DNA of 24,237 nucleotides from positions 1-24,237 of the forward strand of contig JAFZJK010000032.1 of the NCBI GenBank assembly GCA_017553965.1, given 5' to 3'. The notes under the pieces were generated by a model, which was not told the DNA's origin, searched no databases, and saw only the letters and a program-made list of their open reading frames with translations. Source of the stretch: Lachnospiraceae bacterium (GTDB lineage Bacteria; Bacillota_A; Clostridia; Lachnospirales; Lachnospiraceae). Below are positions 1 to 6,544 of this stretch, piece by piece (the stretch's first letter is position 1; every line of letters begins with the position of its first letter). The position numbers and the translations under genes were made by a program.

Positions 1-1116
1 ACCCCGGCAGTCGAAGACGCCGAGAATATTGACAAGAGTGAAGGCGGAGATAATCTTAACCTTGTCTTTAAGATCATGAAGCGCGGGGATAAGCTGGAGA
101 AGGCTCTTGCTTCGGGAAATGAAAAAGAGCTTTCGGATCTGGGTTTAAGGTATGACCTTACACTTCCTTTATCCAGATATTATGCGGGACATAAGGAACT
201 GCTACCCTCACCCATGAAATGTATCCAGATAGATAAGGTATACCGCGCTGAGCGTCCGCAGAAGGGCAGGGACAGAGAGTTTGTACAGTGCGATATAGAC
301 ATCTTAGGTTCCGATTCGCCCAACTGTGAAGTAGAGCTTATATGTGTTACCGCTGAAGCACTCCAGGCACTTTCTTTAAAGAATTTCAAGATCAAGATAA
401 ATGACAGAAGAGTACTTAAATCCATGCTTTTAAAGTGCGGATTTGAGGCATCGCAGCTTGACAGCGTATGTATTTCCTTTGATAAGCTCGATAAGATCGG
501 AGCAGAGGGAGTAAATGCAGAGCTTACCGAAAAAGGCTTTTCGGCCGATGCGATAAGCAGCCTTAACAGTATCCTTGAAAAGCGTCCTTTTACTCTTGAT
601 ATGATGACTGAGCTTTGCGATGATACGGATGCCGTACAGAATCTTAAGTATATAATCGATACGGTAAAGGCTTCCGTAGGGGATGCGTTTGATGTTGTAT
701 TTGATATCTCGCTCGTACGCGGACAGGGATACTATACCGGTACCGTGTTTGAAGTTGAGAGCACCGATTTTAGAGGCGCTATCAGCGGCGGCGGAAGATA
801 TGATAACCTTATAGGAAAGTTTATAGGCCAGTCGGTACCTGCGGTCGGTTTTTCGATCGGTTTTGAACGTATATACTCCATTATGAAGGAGAGCGGGTTC
901 AAGATCCCCGAAAAACGCTTAAAGGTGGCACTATTATACAATGCCGACTGTTTTGCCGAAGCACATAAAAAGGCTTCGGAATTAAGAGAAAAATATGATG
1001 TTTCCATGTTTGAGACTCCCAAGAAGACCGGAAAGTTTTTAAACAAGCTTCAGGAAAACGGTTATGGCGGATTCTTTATTATGGGACAGTCCGAAGAAGT
1101 GAACGAGCTTAAGTAA
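1..1116 (+). CDS. hisS: Histidine--tRNA ligase, 5' end outside the window
   Basis: Cytoplasmic class II aminoacyl-tRNA synthetase that charges tRNA-His with histidine. The reading frame is open from base 1, so the first few dozen residues lie upstream; the visible part is 371 residues. It begins in motif 1 (TPAVED). Motif 2 follows (RAERPQKGRDREFVQCDIDI), then the HisRS-specific histidine-binding loop (LVRGQGYYTGTVFE, where Gln sits at a position that is often Leu or Phe), then motif 3 (GGGRYDNLIG, then GFSIGFERI). The last 65 or so residues (from RLKVALLY) are the anticodon-binding domain, which is compact. Allowing for the missing N-terminus the whole protein would be near the usual 420 residues, so I do not think it is truncated at the C-terminus. 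A paralogous HisZ is unlikely because both HisRS motifs and the anticodon domain are present. A terminator follows directly. Confidence 0.93.
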   Translation, partial: TPAVEDAENIDKSEGGDNLNLVFKIMKRGDKLEKALASGNEKELSDLGLRYDLTLPLSRYYAGHKELLPSPMKCIQIDKVYRAERPQKGRDREFVQCDIDILGSDSPNCEVELICVTAEALQALSLKNFKIKINDRRVLKSMLLKCGFEASQLDSVCISFDKLDKIGAEGVNAELTEKGFSADAISSLNSILEKRPFTLDMMTELCDDTDAVQNLKYIIDTVKASVGDAFDVVFDISLVRGQGYYTGTVFEVESTDFRGAISGGGRYDNLIGKFIGQSVPAVGFSIGFERIYSIMKESGFKIPEKRLKVALLYNADCFAEAHKKASELREKYDVSMFETPKKTGKFLNKLQENGYGGFFIMGQSEEVNELK

Positions 1117-1152
1117 TATGCTGCTCGCGTTAACAGTGAGGATTCAGAGAAC

Positions 1153-1178
1153 AAAACGCCTTCAACAAGGCGTTTTTT
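1153..1178 (+). terminator. Rho-independent terminator after hisS
   Basis: A perfect 10-bp stem (AAAACGCCTT / AAGGCGTTTT) with a CAAC loop runs into a short T tract. It ends only 15 bases before the next start codon, so it sits in the 5' leader of the downstream gene. Confidence 0.85.
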
Positions 1179-1193
1179 CCTACGGGAGAGGCT

Positions 1194-2207
1194 ATGCAGA
1201 CCGATATAAGAAAAATCTTTGAACTGAATAAGAGGCTGATCGGTGAAGTGGACAGAGCGGTGTGTATGTTCCGTATAGGAAGGTATGATAAAGCTCTTGA
1301 GTACACTGCCGATACTGCTGACGAGATAAATGCGGTGGCTGATGCGGTCATGCAGGACAGAGACTATTTTGACAGCGTCCCGACCGAATTTATAGAAGGT
1401 ATGCTTAAGTCGATAGTTGATGCTACCGTAGCCAAGGATTACTGTTTACTGGCGGATATATACGAAATGCAGCTTTCGACATTTGTATGCGGTATCCAGG
1501 AGCTGATCCTAGGCAGGGAACAGTTTTTGGAATTTGACAATACCCGTTACAGAGAAAGTATTACGGCTCTAAAGTCGGTACTCAGAGAGATGATCGAGGA
1601 AAGAGACGATCTGACTGTTGATGAGCAGAAGCGTTTCAGGGTAAACCTCAATGCTAAGCTGGACGACATGTTTGATCCTGCAGAGCTCCTTAAGAAAGGC
1701 TTTAACCTGGAATTCACATCGAGCGGTCTTATGACTATAGCGGCACCGTACAGGGGAGGCAGGATATACCTGCATTCAAACGGAAGAACAGTTAACGAAA
1801 GTCTTCAGCTGGCACTTAACTGGTATGATGCGATGGTCGATGAGTATGTGGTATACGGCTTCGGCATGGGATATCACATTGAAGAGCTTCATAGGCTCGC
1901 TCCCGACAAAAGGATAGTCGTATATGAAAGTGACCTTGATGTACTGAAACTGTACTGTGCGTTCAGAGGAGATACGTCACTTCTTACCGAAGAAAACGTA
2001 TTTATCGTTTATGACAGGGATATGAAGCTGATATCCGCTAAGCTTAGGGGGACATCTCCCACGGCGGATGGTCAGAAATATATATTTGTCGGAGATGACG
2101 GAAGGATAATAAAGGTTTGTATACATTACCCGTCGTACCGCAGATCTCCCGGATGCAGGGAGGTTGATGCAGCACTTCCGTGGAAAGCCGCGGTGGAAGG
2201 GCTGTAA
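1194..2207 (+). CDS. Maf-like (motility accessory factor N-terminal type) protein
   Basis: Predicted cytoplasmic protein of 337 residues with no signal peptide. Residues about 218-230 (VYGFGMGYHIEEL) and 240-255 (KRIVVYESDLDVLKLY) match the pattern at the N-terminal domain of Maf glycosyltransferases, the enzymes that add nonulosonic acids to flagellin: a glycine-rich turn, then a strand ending in an acidic residue. The full Maf family is usually well over 500 residues and has a second catalytic domain. Here the protein ends shortly after the N-terminal domain, so transferase activity is doubtful. Residues 1-150 are helical and charged. The start follows a GGGAGAGG ribosome binding site. There is no room for a promoter between the preceding terminator and this gene, so expression must come from readthrough or from a promoter inside hisS. 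The family assignment comes from motif resemblance only; the function is not known. Confidence 0.6.
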   Translation: MQTDIRKIFELNKRLIGEVDRAVCMFRIGRYDKALEYTADTADEINAVADAVMQDRDYFDSVPTEFIEGMLKSIVDATVAKDYCLLADIYEMQLSTFVCGIQELILGREQFLEFDNTRYRESITALKSVLREMIEERDDLTVDEQKRFRVNLNAKLDDMFDPAELLKKGFNLEFTSSGLMTIAAPYRGGRIYLHSNGRTVNESLQLALNWYDAMVDEYVVYGFGMGYHIEELHRLAPDKRIVVYESDLDVLKLYCAFRGDTSLLTEENVFIVYDRDMKLISAKLRGTSPTADGQKYIFVGDDGRIIKVCIHYPSYRRSPGCREVDAALPWKAAVEGL

Positions 2208-2268
2208 TGAGTTAGGTTAAGAAAGCCGTGCTCCGGTAAAGACTAGATAATAAAGGAGAGAAATACCG

Positions 2269-3210
2269 ATGAATGATGAATATACAGTAGCATTGTCCAA
2301 GCTTGCGGAAAAGATGAAGCTTGAAAACTGTACACCTGAAATAGAAATGGATAATAAGTTTATCTCTAAGCCCGATATCAACAGACCTGCGCTGCAGCTT
2401 GCAGGGTTCATGGAGGACTTCGATAACGAGAGAATACAGATTATAGGAAACGTTGAGCATTCTTATCTGCTCAGACAGACAAACAGGGATGAGATATATG
2501 AGCGCTTTCTTTCAAGCGGTATCCCCTGTATTATAATATGTAACGGTTTCGAGCTGGAGCCCTCACTTATATCTACGGCTGTTAAATACCAGGTACCGAT
2601 ACTTCGTACAGGTAAGACCACATCTTCTCTTATGGCAGAGGTTATAAGATGGCTGAATGTCGAGTTGGCACCTACCATGACCATACACGGAGTACTGGTC
2701 GATGTATACGGCGAAGGTATTCTTATTACAGGCGAGAGCGGCATAGGTAAATCGGAGGCTGCACTGGAGCTGATCAAGAGAGGACATCGTCTGATAAGCG
2801 ATGATGTTGTTGAGATAAAGAAGGTAAGTGATGATACTCTGGTAGGTACATCGCCTGAGATGACCAGACACTTTATAGAACTTAGAGGTATCGGTATCAT
2901 AGATGTAAAGACCCTGTTCGGTGTTGAAAGTGTTAAAAATACGGGTACCATCGACCTTGTCATTAATCTTGAGGATTGGGACAGGGAAAAGGAATATGAC
3001 CGCATGGGTTTAGAGGAGCATTACGTTAATTATCTCGGAAATAACGTAGTATGCCACAATATCCCTATAAGACCCGGTCGTAACCTGGCCATCATATGTG
3101 AGGCGGCAGCGGTTAACTGCAGACAGAAGAAGATGGGCTACAATGCCGCACAGACTCTTTATGAAAGAGCTATAGCAAATATTAACGGTATTAAGCCGGA
3201 TATAAAATAG
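2269..3210 (+). CDS. hprK: HPr kinase/phosphorylase
   Basis: Bifunctional cytoplasmic enzyme of carbon catabolite control. It phosphorylates Ser46 of HPr and Crh when glycolytic intermediates are high and removes the phosphate when Pi dominates. The protein is 313 residues, normal for the family. The N-terminal domain (1-130) is the variable part. The catalytic domain contains HGVLVDVYG (from His140), the P-loop GESGIGKS (155-162), the ISDDVVEI segment (176-183) with its acidic pair, the HprK signature around ELRGIGIIDVKTLFG (204-218), and IRPGRNLA (267-274) near the C-terminus. AAAGGAGAG lies 8 bases before the ATG. It heads a run of closely spaced genes that ends with a Crh-like HPr protein, its expected substrate. 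Confidence 0.96.
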   Translation: MNDEYTVALSKLAEKMKLENCTPEIEMDNKFISKPDINRPALQLAGFMEDFDNERIQIIGNVEHSYLLRQTNRDEIYERFLSSGIPCIIICNGFELEPSLISTAVKYQVPILRTGKTTSSLMAEVIRWLNVELAPTMTIHGVLVDVYGEGILITGESGIGKSEAALELIKRGHRLISDDVVEIKKVSDDTLVGTSPEMTRHFIELRGIGIIDVKTLFGVESVKNTGTIDLVINLEDWDREKEYDRMGLEEHYVNYLGNNVVCHNIPIRPGRNLAIICEAAAVNCRQKKMGYNAAQTLYERAIANINGIKPDIK

Positions 3211-3232
3211 TTTGGTTAAAACGGAGGATATT

Positions 3233-4168
3233 ATGAAGTACTGTTTCGGAGTTGATATAGGCGGAACCACCATTAAAATGGGCCTTTTTACCGCTGAAGG
3301 CGAGCTGCTTGATAAATGGGAGATAAAGACCAACCGTGAAAACGGAGGAGAAAAGGTGCCCGCCGATATAGCTGAAGCGATAGATAAGAAGTGCACGGAA
3401 AAAGGTCTTGAAAAAGGCGATATAACAGGTGTCGGCATAGGAGTGCCCGGCCCTGTTACTCCTGACGGGACTGTTATGAAATGTGCAAATCTCGGCTGGG
3501 GTATTTTTAATGTAAATGAAAAGATGACGGCTCTTACAGGACTTAAGTGCAGTGCGGTAAATGATGCAAATGCAGCAGCACTCGGCGAGCTCTGGAGAGG
3601 CGGCGGAAAGGGATACAAAAACCTTGTATTTGTAACTCTCGGCACCGGTGTCGGAGGCGGTATCGTTATAGACGGCAAGGTTATAAGCGGTATTCACGGC
3701 GGCGGAGGAGAGATAGGACACATCGTAGTCAATCCTTTGGAAGAAGATACCTGCGGCTGCGGCGGACACGGACATCTTGAACAGTATGCTTCCGCAACTG
3801 GTACCGTAAGGCTTGCAAAAAAAGCACTTAAGGCAACGGATACAAACAGCACGTTAAGAGATAAGGATGAGCTTACCTGCAAGGATATATTTGATGCGGC
3901 TAAGGCAGGCGACAGCCTTGCAAATGAACTGGTAGATACCATGTGCGCATATCTTGCACAGGCTCTTTCGGGAGTGGCAGCTACCTGTGATCCGGAAGCT
4001 TATGTTATCGGCGGCGGCGTCTCAAAGGCAGGCACCGTGATCACTGATACCGTTAAAAAGCATTTTAACGGCAATAATATGAACGTCCTTACCACTGCAG
4101 AGTTCAGGCTGGCAGAGCTTGGAAATGATGCGGGAATATACGGTGCCGCATATCTTACCATTGGCTGA
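3233..4168 (+). CDS. glcK: ROK-family glucokinase
   Basis: Cytoplasmic sugar kinase expected to convert glucose plus ATP to glucose 6-phosphate. It is 311 residues from the ATG at 3233, which has a CGGAGGA site 4 bases upstream; a longer TTG-started frame from 3212 would run through that site and is rejected. Visible motifs are the phosphate-binding GVDIGGTTIK (6-15), GVPGPV (70-75), the catalytic base Asp111 in AVNDANAAALGE, TLGTGVGGG (135-143), and the ROK zinc site with His163 in EIGH followed by CGCGGHGHLE (174-183). The last zinc ligand is normally Cys (CxCGxxGCxE) and is His181 here. It lies 22 bases after hprK, linking glucose phosphorylation to catabolite sensing. Other ROK sugar kinases cannot be excluded from motifs alone; the residues match the glucokinase subgroup. 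Confidence 0.88.
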   Translation: MKYCFGVDIGGTTIKMGLFTAEGELLDKWEIKTNRENGGEKVPADIAEAIDKKCTEKGLEKGDITGVGIGVPGPVTPDGTVMKCANLGWGIFNVNEKMTALTGLKCSAVNDANAAALGELWRGGGKGYKNLVFVTLGTGVGGGIVIDGKVISGIHGGGGEIGHIVVNPLEEDTCGCGGHGHLEQYASATGTVRLAKKALKATDTNSTLRDKDELTCKDIFDAAKAGDSLANELVDTMCAYLAQALSGVAATCDPEAYVIGGGVSKAGTVITDTVKKHFNGNNMNVLTTAEFRLAELGNDAGIYGAAYLTIG

Positions 4169-4220
4169 TAGGCAGATGACCATAATTTAACAAAGGGACA
4201 TTATCAGGATAAAAGGAGAG

Positions 4221-4242
4221 CGGCAGCATATATATACTGCCG
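4221..4242 (+). promoter_or_regulatory. Stem-loop between two ribosome-binding-like sites before murB
   Basis: CGGCAG (4221-4226) and CTGCCG (4237-4242) form a perfect 6-bp stem around a 10-base AT-rich loop. An AAAAGGAGAG element lies directly upstream (4211-4220), and a weaker AAGGGG lies just downstream, next to the TTG start. Folding would bring the strong site nearer the start codon. Any role in translation is inference. Confidence 0.35.
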
Positions 4243-4253
4243 TATAAGGGGAA

Positions 4254-5186
4254 TTGGATAAAAAGATCATAAATGATATAAAGAAGCTGTGCGGGGAAGA
4301 TAAGGTCTTCGAAAATGTAAAGCTTTCGGAATATACGTCTTTTAAGACCGGCGGTCCGGCCGACTGCCTGGTACGCCCGGTCACTATAGACGAGCTGAAA
4401 AAAGTTACGGACTATGTCAGAAAAAACAATATCCCGTATTATGTAATAGGAAACGGTACAAACATGCTGGCAGCCGATGAGGGCTTCAGAGGTGTGATAA
4501 TAGCCTTAAAGGACATGAGCGGTGAGATAAGCTTTTCCGACACACAGGATGATGATACGGTTGCGGTAACGGCATATGCCGGCTGTACTTTGGCCAGGCT
4601 TTCTGCGGAAGCGGCTTCAAAAGGACTTGCCGGGACCGAGTTCGCATCCGGCATACCCGGAAGCATAGGCGGTGCGGTGGTTATGAACGCCGGAGCATAC
4701 GGCGGAGAGATCAAGGACATCCTCGAATATGCTGATGTACTTGATGAGAGCGGAAATATACTGCGTCTTAAAAATGAGGATCTCGGATTCGGATACCGTA
4801 AGAGTATAATTCAGGAGAAAAACTATATAGTACTTATGGTTTCCTTCCTGCTTAAGCGCGGGGATGAAAAGACCATAAAAGCTGAAATGCGTGAGCTTAA
4901 CGAAAGACGCCGAGAGAAGCAGCCTTTGGAGTATCCGAGTGCGGGCAGTACATTTAAACGCCCGGAGGGTCTTTTTGCCGGAAAACTCATAGAGGATTCG
5001 GGACTTAAGGGCTACCGTGTCGGTGATGCACAGGTTTCCGAGAAACACTGCGGTTTCGTTGTTAACAGGGGAAAAGCCACATCCTCCGATATATATAAGC
5101 TGATAGGCGATGTTATCGGTATTGTATATGAAAAAACCGGAGTACAGCTTGATCCCGAGATTAAACTTCTGGGGTTTGAGGAATGA
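4254..5186 (+). CDS. murB: UDP-N-acetylenolpyruvoylglucosamine reductase
   Basis: FAD-dependent cytoplasmic enzyme of peptidoglycan precursor synthesis. It reduces UDP-GlcNAc-enolpyruvate to UDP-MurNAc with NADPH. The protein is 310 residues, the size of the Gram-positive (type II) MurB. Motifs: FKTGGPAD (30-37); IGNGTNML (65-72) and GIPGSIGGAVVMNAGAYGG (133-151), both of the FAD-binding domain; GFGYRKS (178-184); the proton-donating Ser232 in SAGSTFKRP; GFVVNRG (267-273); and a final DPEIKLLG carrying the conserved Glu. The start is TTG: an in-frame TAA at 4245-4247 blocks any earlier start, AAGGGG lies just before it, and no ATG occurs early in the frame. The stop overlaps the whiA start in an ATGA. 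Confidence 0.95.
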   Translation: MDKKIINDIKKLCGEDKVFENVKLSEYTSFKTGGPADCLVRPVTIDELKKVTDYVRKNNIPYYVIGNGTNMLAADEGFRGVIIALKDMSGEISFSDTQDDDTVAVTAYAGCTLARLSAEAASKGLAGTEFASGIPGSIGGAVVMNAGAYGGEIKDILEYADVLDESGNILRLKNEDLGFGYRKSIIQEKNYIVLMVSFLLKRGDEKTIKAEMRELNERRREKQPLEYPSAGSTFKRPEGLFAGKLIEDSGLKGYRVGDAQVSEKHCGFVVNRGKATSSDIYKLIGDVIGIVYEKTGVQLDPEIKLLGFEE

Positions 5187-6103
5187 ATTTTACCGAAAAA
5201 GTAAAACAGGAGCTGGCAAATATATTGCCGAATCCGCGTCATTGCAGGATGGCGGAGCTTGGCGGGCTTATAGCGGGATCGGGAAGTATCGATCGTCAAA
5301 AAGATGAACTGGTCATATTTTCAGAAAATGAACTGGTTATAAAAACAGCAGAAAAATTGTTAAATAAAATTTTTTCTGTTGACAATTTCGGTCGGACAGT
5401 TTACGATATAAAGCGTTCGGGAAGAGAATGGGGTAAGATAACTCTTTCCGCACAGGAAACGAACAGGGTTGTTGAAACAGTCAAGCTGAATCGGGACGGA
5501 CTTATATCCGATCCGGTGCTTTATACCATGACCTGCTGTAAGAGAGCTTATTTACGGGGACTGTTTTTGGCATCCGGTACGCTGTCGGATCCGAATAAGG
5601 ATTATCATTTCGAGATAACTCATGAGGACGAGCTTTTTGCAGATGAGATTAGAAAACTCATATGCGGGTTCGGAGCTGACGCGAAGCTGGTAAAGCGAAA
5701 AAACAGATTTGTGGTATATGTTAAGGACAGCGGGATGATCTCTGAGCTGTTAAATGTCATGGGAGCGCATGTTGCCATGATGGAGCTTGAGAACGTTAAG
5801 ATCTTAAAGGACTTAAGAAACCGCGTGAACAGGCAGGTTAACTGCGATCAGGCAAACATCAACAAAGCATTATCTGCCTCAAGAAAACAGCTGGCTGATA
5901 TCCGGTACATCAGGGAGAAGACCGGATTTAGCGGAGTAGCAAAGGATTTGATCGAGACGGCTGAGCTTAGGGAAAAATATCCCGAGGCAACACTTGCCGA
6001 ACTGGTGATGTATAACGGGGACAGTGTTGGAAAATCAGGACTTAATCACAGATTAAAGAAACTTTCGGACATGGCGGACAAGTTGCGCAGCAGTGAGGTT
6101 TAG
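5183..6103 (+). CDS. whiA: Sporulation/cell-division DNA-binding protein WhiA
   Basis: 306-residue DNA-binding protein of the WhiA family, linked to sporulation in Streptomyces and to division and nucleoid organisation in Bacillus. The N-terminal part has the degenerate LAGLIDADG homing-endonuclease fold, seen in GGLIAGSGSI (about 27-36) and YLRGLFLASGTLSDP (about 121-135). The C-terminal part (about 220-306) has the WhiA helix-turn-helix region, with ADIRYIREKTG and a late GLNHRLKKL. The ATG overlaps the murB stop by 4 bases (ATGA) with GAGGA just ahead, so translation is probably coupled. In Bacillus-type genomes rapZ and yvcK stand directly upstream of whiA; here neither is present, but the HPr-like gene downstream of whiA is, as with Bacillus crh. 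Confidence 0.95.
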   Translation: MNFTEKVKQELANILPNPRHCRMAELGGLIAGSGSIDRQKDELVIFSENELVIKTAEKLLNKIFSVDNFGRTVYDIKRSGREWGKITLSAQETNRVVETVKLNRDGLISDPVLYTMTCCKRAYLRGLFLASGTLSDPNKDYHFEITHEDELFADEIRKLICGFGADAKLVKRKNRFVVYVKDSGMISELLNVMGAHVAMMELENVKILKDLRNRVNRQVNCDQANINKALSASRKQLADIRYIREKTGFSGVAKDLIETAELREKYPEATLAELVMYNGDSVGKSGLNHRLKKLSDMADKLRSSEV

Positions 6104-6151
6104 TAACATTGTTTGCGGGTATCCGGTCCCGGAGAAAACAGGAGAAAAAAG

Positions 6152-6418
6152 ATGATCACAAAAAAGATGGCAATTGATATAACTGCCGACCTTGACAAGA
6201 GACCTATCGCAAAACTGGTACAGGAAGCCAGCAAATTCAGCAGCTCGGTATTCTTTGAGTACAAAGACAAGAAAGTAAATGCAAAAAGCATCATGGGAAT
6301 GATGACATTTATAAGCATCATGAATAAAGCATCGGCGGCAAAAGAGAAGATCGATATCAAGATCAACGGTACCGACGAGGGCGAGGCAATGGATGCTATC
6401 ACTGCATTCTTCGCTTAA
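6152..6418 (+). CDS. Crh-like HPr-family protein lacking the phosphotransfer histidine
   Basis: 88-residue cytoplasmic protein with the HPr fold. Canonical HPr carries GLHARPAA, with His15 phosphorylated by enzyme I. Here the matching stretch is DLDKRPIA and residue 15 is Asp, so PTS phosphotransfer should be impossible. Ser46, the HprK target, is intact in the conserved setting VNAKSIMGMM (42-51), with numbering identical to HPr. This is the pattern of Bacillus Crh (Gln at 15) and other clostridial HPr homologues lacking His15, so the likely role is catabolite co-regulation after phosphorylation by the HprK encoded 2.9 kb upstream. The start is the ATG at 6152, with GGAG 7 bases ahead; a longer TTG frame from 6113 has no site and is rejected. 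A terminator follows, closing the hprK-whiA-crh group. Confidence 0.88.
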   Translation: MITKKMAIDITADLDKRPIAKLVQEASKFSSSVFFEYKDKKVNAKSIMGMMTFISIMNKASAAKEKIDIKINGTDEGEAMDAITAFFA

Positions 6419-6441
6419 ATTTATATCGAATTTTTTTGTAA

Positions 6442-6473
6442 GGGAAACCTCATTTGGGGTTTTCTTTTTTTTT
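6442..6473 (+). terminator. Rho-independent terminator after the Crh-like gene
   Basis: An 8-bp stem with G-U pairs (GGGAAACC / GGTTTTCT) is followed by a long T tract. It separates the catabolite-control/murB/whiA group from the deacetylase gene. Confidence 0.75.
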
Positions 6474-6479
6474 CTGATG

Positions 6480-6488
6480 TGATATAAT
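6480..6488 (+). promoter_or_regulatory. Extended -10 promoter for the polysaccharide deacetylase
   Basis: TGATATAAT is a perfect extended -10 element (TGn plus TATAAT). No good -35 is visible 17 bases upstream, where the terminator T tract lies, which fits an extended -10 promoter. Transcription would start near 6495, about 50 bases before the ATG. Confidence 0.65.
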
Positions 6489-6544
6489 AAAATCGATGGA
6501 ATTTGGCCATTTCATTGATTTAAGGTAATTCACGGAGGCATAGT

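Noticed and set aside
1050..1116. Truncated anticodon-binding domain of HisRS
   Set aside because: With the missing N-terminus added, total length would be near normal, so a compact domain is more likely than a truncation.
2130..2220. Frameshift that would extend the Maf-like gene
   Set aside because: The other two frames end by about 2219 or earlier and show no Maf catalytic motif, so no broken second domain is visible here.
3212..3232. TTG start for the glucokinase, seven codons upstream of the chosen ATG
   Set aside because: It overlaps the ribosome binding site of the ATG at 3233 and has none of its own.
2463..3775. Long open frames on the minus strand opposite hprK and the glucokinase gene
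   Set aside because: They lie wholly within well-supported + strand genes, have composition typical of antisense shadows (many Ser, Pro, Ile, Tyr) and show no ribosome binding sites or known motifs.
6113..6151. TTG start giving a 101-residue Crh-like protein
   Set aside because: The ATG at 6152 has a proper GGAG site and puts Asp15 and Ser46 at the exact HPr numbering.
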